Part shown: one piece after another, positions 23,501 to 38,500 of the stretch | Position numbering within the stretch: the first letter of the stretch is position 1 | How the letters are laid out: the number at the start of each line of letters is the position of its first letter | Assembly: GCA_017165825.1 (NCBI GenBank) | Contig: CM029369.1 | Coordinates: forward strand, 4,167,985-4,231,984 | From: Hepsetus odoe | Taxonomy: Eukaryota > Chordata > Actinopteri > Characiformes > Hepsetidae | DNA: 64,000 nt | Direction of reading: 5' to 3' | Notes under the pieces: model-generated | Told to the model about the DNA's origin: nothing | Database searches by the model: none | Seen by the model: only the letters and a program-made list of their open reading frames with translations | Made by a program: the position numbers and the translations under genes

Positions 23501-26500
23501 CCCTCACCAGTAGGTTGCCCTGAGGTACCCTTGAGCAAGGTACTGTCCCCGTCACTGCTCCCTGGGCGCTCTCAAAGCTGCCCACTGATGCATGGTGTTT
23601 GCATGGGTTAAATGCAGAGGTTTAATTTCATTGTGGTTCACTGTGTGCTGTGCTGTGACCTCGCAATGACACGATTAGTCACTTTCACTTCACTTTAACG
23701 CCTGCATCTGAACAGGATTAAATTCCCTGGTGCCGATTCACCCTCTCAGCGTATTAAAGTAGTATAAACACAGGACTGGAGCATTTATGAATGTAATATT
23801 TTGCAGCAGTGTTCCCACTGAGAGGGCAAGAACTTGTTTATCTTGACTCAGATTACAAGGTTTGATTTATAAAGTGAAAATAAGTTCACACGTGCCATCC
23901 AGACAGAAAAGAAAAGAAAAAAAATCACTTAAAAGATGGCATTGACAGTATTTTTCTGTAAATCTTAGTGCACGCTTGTTTAAGAAATATTTTTGCACAT
24001 TGTTCCACATTTTGAAGTTATAAATTCACTATGAATAGGTCTATTATTGTTTATGATGATTTGATTAATGCAAATAATACAAAATATTTCATTGATTTTA
24101 TTATAAGAGAGTTTTGTCAGTCATTTGAGGGCTTTATCGGTCAAACACAGTTGTCTATTATAAGTATCTCTGTGAAAGGCTTCTCAAGCATCATCTTTAA
24201 CAGACGCCATGCTGTCTGTATGCAACATTCATCACTTAAGTTTATATGTTAACTGTTTGTGGGATTCCTGTGGCACCATTTTTGATTGCATCTGAAACAA
24301 ATGGATCTCCTGAAATTAAAGAGAACTAATCCCTTCCATCCGGGAGAAGTCTTCTTACAGGACGCAGCCAAACCAGCTGCTCATGACTATTAGGAAAAGT
24401 ATGTGTAAGCATAGAGAAGGAGAGTCTCGAAAGATCATGAAAACAATCAAGCAGTAAGCTAAGCAGCTTTTGCAGAATTAAGTCTTTATTATCAGGTCTA
24501 CACTGAGCTTTTGGAGGAGTTATTGCAATCTTGGACATCCATATATATTTATTCTTTATGAACATCTCATTCATGTCATCCTAAAGGCCCACTTTAAGTC
24601 TGAATTGTGATGTTAGTTTAGTGACGTGATCTGTTGATCATCCGGGTTTAAGAAGCCCTTTCTGAACACCCACAACATCATGTGTTCATTTTCTCCTGAT
24701 TTAATTTCTACAATTGAGTCATGGGACCACTAGCTCTACTCTGATCTATCAAAAAAATTCTGCTTCTGGAACCCCTTGCAGGAATAATAGAACATTACTG
24801 TGATTTTTGGCCTGTTCATGAATCTAATGGTGGTCATTTTCTTCTAATACATTTACTTTTGTGGTCCTGCACTGGACAAGATACAAGAAAGATCTAAGAA
24901 AGGTGTTACTTTAGTTTAAAATAAGTGATAGGTTGCCTGTTTGGCCAGTAAAACAGGCCTAGCAGCACCCCCCCACCCCCCCCCCCCCCCCCAATAGAAA
25001 GAGTGATGTCATTGAACCCGAGCAGAGCTTTATGGGATGCCAAGGCCTCTTCAGGGGCCCCTGTGGTGGAAATGGACATTCTTACTCCTTGGAGTGAAGA
25101 GCTTATGTTTCCTGCTGGTGAAAACCAGAGGGCTTGGGCTCGCTGCCATTATTAATCATAGAAGAGGAGTCAGCAGCATTTTTCTTCTTTTACATGCAGC
25201 GTTTCCATTCTCTCTTAAATTCTAAGTGCCAGAGGGGTTCTTTGGTATTATGCCTGAGTATAACTTTATCAACTGATTCAGTGAGTGAGTTTGAACAACC
25301 TTTGAAAAGCTTAAGCTATTATTAATTAATAATTATATTAAATGATCTCTCTAGAATGCAGTCTTTTCAAGATATTTCAGGAGATGGTTGATCTGAGAAG
25401 GACTAAAATGAGACCATTCCTTGAAAAGTTCTTCAGGGAATCAAATTTCGTGCTGTAGCTGGCCTGGGGCAGCGTTTGCCTACTGATTAGGGACAAGGCT
25501 CAAGGATCGGAAGGTCATGGGTTTGAATCCCAGACCAATAAGTTACCCTGAGGTACCCTTGAACAAGGTACCGTCCCTAACACTGCTCCCCGGGCGCTGC
25601 CCACTGCTGCAAAGGAAGTGTTTCGTTGTGTCTGACTGTGTGGTGTGTTTCACAATGGCAAGTAGTCACTTTCCCATCACTTTCACTTGTATAAGCCATT
25701 TGGGGGCATTCTGACAGTGTGTAAGATGTAACATTTCAGTGTATTTCATTAGAAGTTTCTGCAACGCACTTCCAGTTGATTTTATTTTGTATTTTATTTT
25801 CTGTCCTATCCAAAAGCTTCACTGCTTCTGGCCATTGAACAGTGTTCCGAGCTGGAATGGCCATTTAAAGGGAAGGTCAGAGGCACTTTTAAAGGTGGAA
25901 CAGGAAAAAAGGAGCACTAATAAAGTGAATGTGAAATCTTTCAGTATGGGTCTTCTCAGAGTAAATATTTACAGAAGACATCCTCGCCTTGCTGTGGGAC
26001 AGTGCCTGCTTAACCCAGAGCAGAGTGATGCGAACCAGCGTCGTGGCAAGCCAGCTGTGGTGGCTCACTTTCACAGACAAGCAAACAAAACAGAGGGAGA
26101 GGGGGAAACACATTGTGAAGGGCAACAACAGGGAGGGATAGTTCTAGTCCCCGAAGAGAGCCAAAGGGGCTGCTCCACAGAGCACTGGTGGAAATATGGA
26201 GCTGGTTTAGATCCATCGCTTGGAAAAAGTATGTCATGCGTTACATGAAAAGCTCGCCTGTATATACAGGATAAACAAAGTCACTCTGCCGTTCTTCCTG
26301 CGATTTTATTAGCCATTTTTGATCAGCTTATTGCAACTCTGTGCTCATCTGGGAAAACCCTTCTGCAACAAAAAAAAGAGAACGATTTAACTGCGCACCA
26401 TATGCGAAGGAGAATAACGGCTGATAAATATTTCCTCAGTGGCTGTGATGTTGATCTCAGCCAGAAATGTCATTGGCAGGAGATGCAAAGAGATGAAACA

Positions 26501-29500
26501 TCTTGCCTGGCACTTTTCTATTTGGAGAAATTTGCCAATGTGTCTGTCAATTTCTGTACGTATGTAGCTGGTTTGTATAAAAGGGGAAGTTATGAAAGTT
26601 CTGTAAATATTAATAATACATGCAGTAAGTCCTGGAACTGGAGCCACATCTGGAATGGCTTTAGCATCAACAGAATGAAGAGGTAACATTCTAATGTCTG
26701 TGAGAATTTGGGGGGCATTATTGATCTATTTCAAGGGCCCATGTTGTACATTTTGGGGTCTTTATTTTATTTGTCCTGGTTTGGCTGTCCTGTAGTTTGC
26801 CTCAATTAAAAAGATGTCCAGTTTAATGAAACAATCCTTATAAATGGGTTGGATTTGTGATCTCACAAAAACAATTTATTCATTATTTGGTTTTCAATCT
26901 TTAGTTCATAAATGTATGAACTGGGGATAAACTTTAATAATGTGTATACACAATAAACTAATTTAAAAAGCATGTGGGGTGGTGATGGTCTAGTGGAAGG
27001 ATACTTGCCTATGAACCAGGAGGCCTGAGGTTCAAATCCTACCTCCAGAGCTACAACCACTGGACCCTTAACCCGGAGTTGCTCCAGGAAGACGGTCCCT
27101 GTAATAAGGAAATGGAAGTCGCTCTGGATAAGAGTGTCTTTTAAATGCATAAATGTAAAAAAGAGAGGAAATGTTAATTTTCCATAATATGTGCCCTTCA
27201 ATGTAGACTTGCCTTCCCGAAGGCTTGCAAGAAGATTTAATATCCTCATAATTACAACAACATCCTATAATACTATAAACTGACAATCATGTTTAGAACC
27301 CACATATTTGCTGGCGCACATTCGTTCTTTACAAAGACGGCACAGATATGGTAGGATTAAAAGCTTTCCCAGAACATATACTTTCATATACACAAACACT
27401 CGGGACTCAAAAGTCGGCTTATGCGGAGTGTTGACACGGGAAAAATACACGCCGAACTTTTGAACGTTCTTGAAGCGATGTGCTAGGCTGAGTCTGAGCT
27501 CTCCGAGTTGGCCTAAATGTGAAAAAATATGGAAAACAAATGTCTGAACGTTGCCCAGAGTCCTGTGTAAGAACTCAGAAATACAGGACAGTCCCATTGA
27601 ACAGAGTTCTACTAATACTGGCCTTCCTTTTGTTTTTGTGCAACTGCATTGTTACATTTCAGAATCTGTTTAGAATCAAATATATCAAAGGTACCGGTGA
27701 GAGATCAAAGAAGGGTAGAAAAGCATTGCTGTTGGGGGAAAAAATGAAAAGTGAAATGAAAGTAACGGTCATAACAACACATGGTGAACCACAATGAAAT
27801 GCAGCCTGCTGCTTTTAACCCACTCACACCGTGCAACAGGGGGCAGCTAATGAAAGTGCCCCGGGGAGCAGTGATGGGGATGGTACCTAGCTCAAGGGAA
27901 CCTCAGGGCAACCCGACTGGTCTGGGATTTGAACCCACGACCTTCCAATCCTTCCAACCTTACCACTAGACCTCCGCTGCCACAAATATACGACTAAATA
28001 TATGATAAAACTGCACGTCAGTGATATTCCTGCTAATACGGAGATACAAGGTTATGTCCTGAGAAGGATCCTGGTGATTAACAGTGGTGCAAACAGATTT
28101 TTTAAAAAGCAAAGGAAGTTTTTATTATATCCAGAGAAACATCCAACTCTCCACATACCATTTTTCTTGAAGGTGCAGAGAGATCTTTAATCTTCATCAC
28201 GGTGTTTATATGGCAAGTGTCTAATGAAACCATGAACTACATGCTATCTTGAACTTGCGGCTAAAGAGCTATAATTTATCTGAACATGAAAACATAACAC
28301 CCACGGAGAGAGGTTTTCGGGACATTCAGACTGCAGACTACACAGCCAAGCACCGTGCAACGGACTAGCATACGTTTGGTTTTAAAGTATGTTTTTCTCC
28401 GTCTGCAGGACTGGCTGCAGAAGGATCACAGCAGTAGAATAATAATGGAACACAAACACTATGTTAAACCATAAGGGTGCGTTTTACACACGGCTATTGT
28501 TCTGTTGACCCAAAAAAGTCTTTATTTCCATTTGGCTCTGAGAGTTCTCACCCTGTCTCTAATGAGTGCAGTCGCCATTTGAGAAGAAAAGACTTTATCA
28601 CACGCTCTAAGGCACAGACCTCACCCTGCATTTTCTCCGAACGTGCAGCCACATTGAGCTTTTAAAGCCAATGGGATTTGGCCGGTGGAAGTGAGTGAGT
28701 GGAAAGAAGCATGTCAGCCAACGCGTTCAGAACATCTGCGCTGAGCGGGCCTCGGATTGTGTTCAGGCGTCCTGGACTGTGTTCAGAGATGCTCCCAATA
28801 AAAGCCTGCAGTGCGCCATTTCTGGGACCTGCCCCAGAAACATGCACAATGGTGCCTTAGGGGTGGGAGGCTTTATTGTACCAGGCAGAACATGCCCCAC
28901 CTTACAAAAAAACACACGGGAAGGAAAGAGGGCACTGGAGGCATGAGCTTTGGAGAAGATGTGCCTCAGGGCTGAAAGGTGATTGGAACTAATTATGCAT
29001 TTCCTTAAAGTTCCTTAACCCTAATCCTGCCCTTCATGTTTTAGTGTTAACCCATCTCTCAGCAAGGCAATGAGCAAAGGAGCGCTGATGTTTTCGCGGT
29101 GAAAACAGGCTGCAGGACTTTGTATCTTAAGCAAAATGTTTTAAACTGGCAAAATAGCACATCCGAATAAACTCGAATACAGAAAATCCAGTAAAAAGTA
29201 ATAAGAAGTCTTTTTAAGTAGCTAGATCTGTTTTAAAGAGTCTTGAGGCTCCATCACACAGTAAACTGTTCACTTCCATCAGCAGCACCTGGTTTAACCT
29301 AATGAAGCATCGATTAACCAAACCAGGTATTGATCAGAAACTTCTAAATATACTGGAATTAGCTGAGAATAGGTGAATCCTAAACTTGTGTTTATTAACT
29401 TTATTGTTTTTCTCAGTAAATAAATGCTTCCTGCCAATTTCCCCCCATTGTTTCCTATTTTTGCACAGAACTGTATGTACTGTAAGTCTCTTCCTCCAGA

Positions 29501-32500
29501 TTTTTTAGTTAGATGTATTTTCTTTGACCAATCAGATTAAGCTAATTCACAGCATTGACACTGAAGTGATGTACATGAAAGTGGAAAAGTGAAAAAGTGA
29601 AAGTGACAACCCTTGTCATTTCGAGGTCACAGCACAGCACACGTGAACCACAACGAAATTGGACCTCTGCTTTTAACCCATGCACACAAACACCGTGCAG
29701 CAGTGGGCAGCTATTGAAAGTGCCCGGGGGGCAGTGATGGGGACGGTACCTAGCTCAGTAGTACCTCAGGAACTATTTCTTATTTTTTATGCCGGGTTTC
29801 TTTATTCGTCATTGCTGATGCCAGTTCAGGAACCTCAAACTAGTAGTGTTCCTATTAAATAGGTAAAGATGCACCACCAATGATAGTGTTTGCATCCAAA
29901 AGCCAAAAAGGACAGTTAAATTTTTCTGAGGATGCAGAAACAACATCTACAGTAGATTCTTGATTATTCTGTGTCGACCAGAGGAGGACGGGTTCCTTCT
30001 TCTGAGTCTTGGTTCCTCCCAAGGTGTTTTCCTCCAGTTTGAGGGAGTTTAACCTCTGTCTCCTTAGGCTTACTTCCAAAACTGCCCAAAAAAATCAGAC
30101 GCTGATTATCTGCCAACAAACTTTTACAGCCTGTCGGCAAAGGTCAACCTTGTTTGGGAGCTTTGTAGACGTGTGCCCCCAACAGCCAGGACAATATGAT
30201 GCTTGTAAACACTGCTGTTTTAATCAGTTTACACTTTTACACGGGCTGTGCACATTAAGTGAGTATATTTTACTGTGTGTTTCCATTTGGCACTATAGAA
30301 GCATGTAAAACATGAAAGATAATAAGGAAGTTTAACGGTGCATGATAATTGGATGGCAGACGACTGGTCCTCTAATTGACTCCCAAGCTGTAAGGCCTAA
30401 TTGCACTGCTTCTGGTTAAAACAGATGGATTAGAAATAACAGCGCTCTTAAAACAGAGAGAAAGGAGTAGACATTAGAGCATCTTAGCCACTCAAAAATG
30501 TTATTGCACATAAGTGGCCCAGTTTTAGTCAATGTTTTATCTTTTTTTTAGCACACGAAACTCGGGGTGGTGGTCTAGTGGTGGGATACTCACCTGTGGA
30601 TCAAGAGATTGCAGGTTCAAATCCCACCCCCAGAGCCACCACCTTTGGGTTCCTGAGCAAAACCCTCAACCCTCGACAAGTCAATGCGGAAGATAAAATG
30701 ATTTCAAAGGTTTGTGAATTAAAACCAAAGGATTTTACAACCCACACTCTTTTAAATAGGGGACAGTATTTAAAAGCTGTTAGTGGAGACGAAGTTAGAG
30801 AAGCGCATTTGTGTTAGTTTGGACGTGTCCAGGGGAGAGACGAGGATCATATCGGGAGGAGGATGCTGAAGATGGAGCTGCCAGGAAAGAGGAGAAGAGG
30901 AAGACCAAAGAGGAGGTTTATGGATGTGGAGACAGAGGACATGCAGGTGGTCAGTTTGAAGGAGGAAGATGCAGAGGACAGGAAGACATAGAAACGGATG
31001 ATCCGCTGCTCCCTTAAACGATGATAAAGAAGAAGCAAGAAAAAGTTGCTGTAATTAATAATGATGTTGTACTTTTATAGCACCAATGATGCACCAATGT
31101 CTGGTTGCAACCAGAGGACGGGTTCCCCTTTGGAGTCTTGATTCCTCCCAAGGTTTCTTCCTCCAGTTTTAGGAGGTTTTGCCTTCGTCACCTTCGGCTT
31201 GCTCATTAGTCTTGAACCCAGAGTCTGTAAAGCTGCTTTGTGACAAAAACAGCTTTCAAAGCTGTATAAATAAAACTAACTCTACTTGACAGCACTCAGT
31301 GGCTAGAAGGTTAACGCACCAGCCTGGGACGGTCCCGAGGACATGGAAACCATACACCTCAGTTTCATTTCCTTGCTCTTAAACCAGTGCCTCATGTGAC
31401 ATCTGGCTCCTTTAAACAGTTCTTTATTTTTTGTAGATGAGGCAAAACAGGCAGAAATGTAGTGGTATTACTGCCCCTATTTTTTACATTTTATTTAATT
31501 TTTTATCTTATTGTTTGGTTTCCTGTCCGGTTCCATGAGCATATTGTCTTTATTCTGTTCTTACACTTCCACACCAACTCAAGTTTGGTAACTGCCTTAT
31601 ATGTTTGGGGAAATACGATGCAAGGAAGTTACATGTGGTGTAGATTAGTTCATTTAAAATGATGCTAAAAGATTTTAGAGATGCCGTGTTCGATAAGACT
31701 CTAGTTCAGGGGTCACCAGCATGGATGCCCCCGAGGACCACATCAGTCGCCCACGGACCTGTTCTAAAAATAGCACAACTCACCAGTGAGCAGCGTCTAA
31801 AATATTATTTCATCTTGTTGCTATTCTTCTTTAATCACATTTGCATTTGAATGGATTTGAAAAATTCATTTATATAGATTTGAAAATGCTTTTTTCCTAA
31901 AAAAAAACAAAAACAATTAAAACATGTTTATTATACATGAAGTTTAGATAAGTTTAGATAAGTGAAGTAGCTCTCAGTTTCAAAAAGGTTGGTGACCACT
32001 GATCTAGTTGGCCCAGGAAGTATAGTCTGGAACTGGATGGGTTGGGGGTTGTGTGGATCATCTGGAAATCAAGACTTTCTACTAGCCCCAAAACAGCAAT
32101 CAGCTACATACTCATTTAACTTTCCTGGCTTGCTTTCTCTCTACCCCCCCGACACAGGCACGGGCTTGCTTTTATGGGGAGGATGATGAAATCTGTTTCC
32201 AAACCAGGCGAAATGGTCTTCTCTGTAAAAGCGAAGCTTCATAAGCCTAAGTGATCACTAGCCCTAATGAAATTCCCCGTATGCTTAGCTTCCATCATGA
32301 AGCAGATTGGCTGGGCCTCAAGGATGAAGGCTTGGCAAAATTATACGTTTCAAAATCATTTAGGAGTGCATTTGCTACGCTGGCTGAATGGACGACTGGG
32401 CATCTTATTCATGTTCCATCTCCAAGCACAATAGAAACTCTCTCATTAAGTTGGATGTGGTTTGTTCAAGCTGAGAAATGTTGGTGTTGGATTTTTACGG

Positions 32501-35500
32501 GAACTATGCGGCTGCAGTGCGTGGATTTATTGGCCTGCAGCAGTTCTAAACTAGAACAGCATTAGCTGAACACTAAAAATAACATGGATGATCCGCTACA
32601 TCACAGGTAAAAGAAATGTTACAATAAGCTTAACTTCAGCAGTGTGAAAAGGTCCATTCGAACTGAAATCTCGAACAACGGTTTTTAGCCATTTTGTGTA
32701 AAAATGGACATGAACAGCATTTGCCAAAGTGATCAACAAAGTCAAAAATACTCTTATTTTGAAAATGAATATTACAAAATGAAATTAAATAAAATACATA
32801 TTAATAACACAAGGATTATTCATTTTCATTTCGTTGGTTAGGGAGTCGGCCACAGGATCGGAAGATTGTGGGTTCAAGCCCCTTATCAGTAGGTTGGCAA
32901 GGTACCGTCCCCGTCACTGCTCTCTGAGCCCTTTCATAGCTGCCCCTTGCCCCCCTGTTTGTGTGCATGGGTTAAATGCAGAGGTCCAGTTTCGGTGTGG
33001 TGTGCCGTGTACTCACAATGACAAGAATAGTCACTTTCACTTTACGCGTCTGTACTGTAAATATATTTGCACTAAATACTTTCATCTCAATTAGATTTTT
33101 TAGCCAATCATCAGTTATACACTTTCAGAAAAACGGTACAGAATAAAGATACCCTTAGAAGTATAATCTTCGAGAGCCAATTTTCCACTTTAAAGGGCAG
33201 ATTTAAACTTTTCATTACATTTCACACTAGACAGACGATGGGGTTTAGCAAGTCAGTCTACCTTAAAAATAATCTACTGCAGTGGAGATTGCTGGAATTA
33301 TGTTCCCTAACTAAAAGGACCAAAGGCATATCTTTGAGGGCACCGACTCAGTGATGCAAGTACCACCCCAAAGACGGTTCAGCAACCTTGAAAGTTGGTA
33401 TAGCACTCTCAGAACCTCCACTCCCCTTGTCCTTTTTCACTTTTGAGGTCAGATGTTTGACACAGGCTGGCTTTACATCAGACCTTGACTGAAAGACATT
33501 TTAAAGCAGACCTTGAGGCTATTTAATGTTCCCTGCAGCTGTAGGACCCCCTCCTTCTGCAAAAGCAGACATTCTGCTGGGATAAACACTTTTTCTGGAG
33601 TCGGGGGATTTTGGCTTTCCAGGGCAGACTCGCAGAGCTGTTCACTAAACCACCACAAAATCAAATTAACATCACACATCTGCTAGTGTGTAGACACCAA
33701 CTCGCTAGGCTCATTGTGTGAGAAATTGCTCCAATGCTCTCAGAAACACGTCTAAAGTCAGGCCTGGAAAGTCCAGCTCTGTTAAATGAGTCAGTTTTTC
33801 CATTAGAGCATGTTTATAACCTATATAATCAGGTCAGAGCTCCCTGACTCGGAGCGTTTCCACAAAAGACAGAAAAATCCCATGCAAGTTTGAAGTTTGC
33901 AGTTGTTTTTGCTGCATGTGAGTGGTGTTGTGCTGCCATCAGACCACATTATCTTCCAGCTTTCCTGAGGAAGTTAAGAGTGATCGGGTGTGGGACACGA
34001 TTCAGATCCAAAGAAAACGAATCCCCTACATCCCTTCATTTGGGCTAATCCTAGAGGAGTGATCTTCAGTTTTTTTAATACAAAGGTCAAATTCTTCATT
34101 ACTGTAAAACCGAGCTGCTGATTTTTCATTGTTGTAAAAGTAACTTCTGCAGAGTCGTTTCTCCATGCGGACACAGTTGAGTGAGTCAGTGAGGGTTCAT
34201 TCTTCTGAACTGGGCTGAGATACGAGGACTAATTCTGAGCATGTTCGGAGAACTTGGGAGTTGAGTGGGCTTCACCAGCAAGCTGGAAAATCAGCATCAG
34301 GAGAACTGCCATGCCTCAAATGTCGTCATCATTTTTAAACATGTCTGTGGAAACTGCAGCGTCTGCAATGAATTAGCAAATGGAGAGGGGGAGCGAGATT
34401 TCGCATAACCCCACTGGCGACGTTTTCAAGACTGCCTCGTGAACTGTGGGTCCTTTCATAAATGACTTCTGACACCCTTCCCTTAAAAACACACCCAAAA
34501 CAGGAGAACAGCATGTTCAAACGCCGTCGACAGCTCCGCTCTCTTTTTGTCATTTTATTAAGTGTAGCGCACTCTTCTGTTTACTGGCTGGCCTTTTATT
34601 GAAGTGTTTGAACTTTTTTATGACTAATAAGATGCGTATGGGCCACAAGAGCAACCTCTCCGGGAATCAAGTCTTGGAAGCGTTTTTGTATTTCATCATT
34701 AAAACACAATTGAAAACTGTCTCTGGTCCAAAGATGCTGTTCAACTACTCCCAATGATGGGGAAGAATTGACATTTTTCTTACGACATTTATTGACTTTT
34801 ATGTATCAAAGAAAATGAAAATTCACTTCAAATCCATGTTCTTACGTCTTTATCCCTTATCCAGTTTTCGTTGTGTGGATTTTAAACTAATAGTTGTGAA
34901 ACTGGTTCTAATTGGTCCTGAATAATGGCTTGAAAAGTTAAAACCCTACTAAAGGAGCGAGGCTGAAATAGGTGAATTTATGCAAATGTGTTGGTTTTTG
35001 TGGCATCAGAAACTATTGAATTGAAAATGGCCTACTGTATTCTTGTATATGGACAGAACTGTAAAAATAAGACATAAATGAAACATTTGTAAAAGTAAAT
35101 TATATATTTTTAGCTATTATGTCAAAAAAGGCTCTATAATAAAAGCCCTGCTGTAAAAAATTACTTCTTTGCATCTTTGCACTCACTGCACTTTATATTA
35201 AATACTATATTTAATTACTAAACAAATATGAAGTGGGTGCTTGTGCCTGTCCTGGGCCTTCCTGGGAGGTTCCTGCCATATGTTCTTTCTCACAATATCT
35301 CCCTCTGGCACTTGACATGACTCACGCTCAAAAAATCCCTCCCCTTCGGGCCAAAGGAAATGCAAGCAAGTTCACCATCACATGAAATGGTCGTGGACTG
35401 CTATGCGGATCGTGACGATGTTCTCTCCAAATATCTCCAGCCATATCTCCTGCCTAGATACACTCAATTATAATTTAATAGCCACATCTGCCCACGGCGG

Positions 35501-38500
35501 TGTGAGTTATATGCTTGTTTGATCTGGTTCCCAGACCAGAGAGCTTTGCCGTCCTTATCAGTGTTGCACGGTGAACAGGAATCCAAGTAAAGCTCTGTCT
35601 GAAAACGGCTTTAACAGTTCAACAGTGTTGAAGAGCTGCAGTTAATCGACGGTATTGATTCATTAAAGTTTAGGAAAAGCGACTCGTGCTCAAAGTCCAG
35701 TTACATTTGCCTCCATTGTGCTCAAAAATAAAGGTGCCACTCTGAGTTCTTTGAAGGATCTGCTGTTTTTGGATCCCTAGGGATCTGTTTTTGTAAATGG
35801 GATGAGTAAAGGTGAAGAACCTTTTAATCATTCACAAAGTAAAGCTCAATCTACTTTTAAGAGCCTGTTTTGGAGCCTTACTATACCATTCAGAGGTTCT
35901 CGGAAGTTCTGTTAAGGTTCTTCATATTCACACACCTCATTTACCCAAAAAAGCTTCTCTAAAGGAGCAACGATGGAAAGTTTTTAAGGAACCCGAAAGC
36001 AATTTTCAACCGCATCAGGCAAAAGCTCCTTAATGAAGTATGATTTGTGGTTATATTGTTCCATTTCCAGGACATCCAGCTCACAGACTGTGATTTATTC
36101 CAGAAAATATAGAAAACACACCAAAAGCAACACCATTTGCTGTGTTTTTACATTCTTACAGGGCCCGTATTAAAGAAAACTACATTCTCTTTCCTTTTTT
36201 AAATAAAATACATTGATCTAGTGAGTAGATGCTGTTAAACTTTCCCTCCGTTCTCCACTCAGTACAGTCTATATATTAAAAGAGCCTTATTTGAATTGAC
36301 CGTTTTATGATGTTGCAGAAATCAAAACGAGAAAGAAGTCCTTACGATGACAGCAGTTTAGCGCCACCTATTAAAGTTGAAGTTAGAGTTGTTTTAAATT
36401 TAGAGTTTTCAGTCCAGGCCTCTCTTAGAACAAGGCTTAGCCAATCAGAACAGGCCTTACAGACAGTAAACAAGAGGCTGTTTAATACTAAGGGAGACAG
36501 AGAGTTTGGAAAATGGTCATTTAAAATGAGTTACAGTGTTTTTGGAAGAGAAAGCCGTCGTCGGTGGAGAACATGGATAAAAGGGAACGCAGGACGGGGC
36601 TTCTTTTAAAGTAAAAATGCCAAAAGATGTTTTGATTAAAGAGCATTCGGATGTGCTTTACAGAACATTCGTCCGCCAGTTTGACATAAAATCGAGGGCT
36701 GTTTCTGTAAAAGAGCACCAATCAACCTCGATTTTAAGCGTATAAAAGCTGTCTGTGTGCTTCTTATGCAGATATTTGTTTTTATTTATAGGCTGCAGCA
36801 GGCCGGATTGCTGCCTGTGAGTGTGATCCAAAGTTGTAGGACACTGGAAACATCTCTGTGGTTAAAGGTCCAGTAAAGGTAGTGCAGGAAGCTCATGTAT
36901 GCCATCTACTGTTCATCACTGAGCTCTGGAAGCTTCAGCAAAAGTGATCTTGTTCTTTCACTTGTACAGTCTGCAGATTCAGAATTGATAGGACCACCTG
37001 GGCATGGCATAGCTTTTCTTTCCCCTTGCTGACCACACTGTCAAGCTCATGGTACTCGCAATGCACAGATATTTCCTGAATTTAGGAAGTGTTTTGACGC
37101 AATATATGTATCCCATTTCGATTTTAGATTAGTTACGCAGTCTGCCTTATGTTCTGTTGTCTCTATTATAATGTTCTAGCAGGAGAAGTTAGCTGGATGT
37201 TGCGTATGTGAATCTGTCCCTGTGTTTGGAGAGAATGAGCTCATGTCTGCTCATCGTAGTCTTGTGGGGTTGGGGGGGCACCTTTTCCTTTGATTGCTTT
37301 TCCACTCATATTCTCATTTTTTTCTGTCTTCTTCTATCCTGGTTTAGTTTAGTTTAGTCTAGTCTAGTCTAATCCAATTCAATCCATCTCTAGTCCATTC
37401 AAAACCTAATTAATAAAGTCCAGTCCAGTCCAGTCTAGTCTAGACTAATCCAATCCAATCTTATCTTATTTTATCACTTTCCTTCCCATCCCATTCCATC
37501 TTGTCTTGCCCCACTCTGTCCTATCCAATCCAGTTCAATAAAATTTGATGGCCTGCATAAGAGCACAGGTGAAATATGAAATAAATCAATTAATAAATAA
37601 ATGAATAAAATTAAGAGACCACTAAGATGGTTTCGTTTGATATTCCAGGAACGGCACTGAATAAGACATGAGCCTGCACATTAACATATGAGTCACGCTA
37701 ATCAGGAACAAAAAACCATCTGCTCACCTCAGGCTGCTTTTGCTCTTATAGGAGACGATCTGAGCTGCACGGAGAATGGTCAGATATACACCAACCGAGA
37801 CGTGTGGAAGCCTGCGCCATGCCGGATCTGTGTGTGTGACAGTGGTACCATCCTGTGTGACGACGTGCAATGTGATGAGGTGACCAACTGTGAAAAGGTC
37901 ATGATTCCAGAGGGAGAGTGCTGCCCAGTGTGCCAGACCGACTACCCTGATATCACCGACAGTCACAGTATGCACAAAACAAACATTTCACAGTGATAGT
38001 AAATAGCTGCAAATACTAATCTGCATTTTACTAAACATATGGCTTGACTGATTTATGATCATGCACTCATCTGCTGCTGTGTGTCTTTTAAACTTTCAGA
38101 CAGAGTCCAAAAGGTAAACACTTTTTAAATATCTTCTACGCAGTCCTCGGTTGAGATGTCCCTATGTTGTGTGCTTTGTGCTGGGATTAAAATTTTAATC
38201 TGAATTTTCAGGGTCAGAAAGGGGAACCTGGAGATGTCCCATATGTAAGTGTAGATTTGTATTTTTAATACCATAATTAATCCCTCTTGTCATAAGGTTT
38301 GCATACGTGTTGAGACGTAATGCCTTGTTTTAGTTACTGCACCTAAGATAGATATATAAATGACCTGTGATGTAGATTTTTTTATAGATCTTGTGATATT
38401 AAATGAAGATTAGTCACACCTGAATGTGATGCATTACAGGTCACTGGACTACCTGGACGACCAGGAGCAATGGTAGGTCTGAATTACTTGCTCAGATCAG

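Larger units (their letters stand above)
14524..37751 (+). other. col5a2: col5a2 intron 1 (23.2 kb)
   Basis: This phase-1 intron is far longer than any other in the gene and holds most of the SINE, LINE and DNA-transposon copies of the window, listed separately. Stretches where I see nothing recognisable: 14,524-18,990, 19,346-20,290, 21,046-23,030, 23,693-25,465, 25,691-26,975, 27,163-27,745, 27,986-29,577, 32,002-32,835 and 33,043-37,335. Fibrillar-collagen first introns often carry enhancers. None can be assigned without comparison with other fish. Confidence 0.85.

Noticed and set aside
25739..26248. 169-codon plus-strand ORF in intron 1
   Set aside because: No recognisable domain, mixed composition and no splice or regulatory context. 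Looks like a chance ORF.
37336..37530. Pyrimidine-rich TAGTC tract as a regulatory element of exon 2
   Set aside because: It is a degenerate pentanucleotide repeat. Exon 2 has its own normal acceptor at 37,750-37,751.
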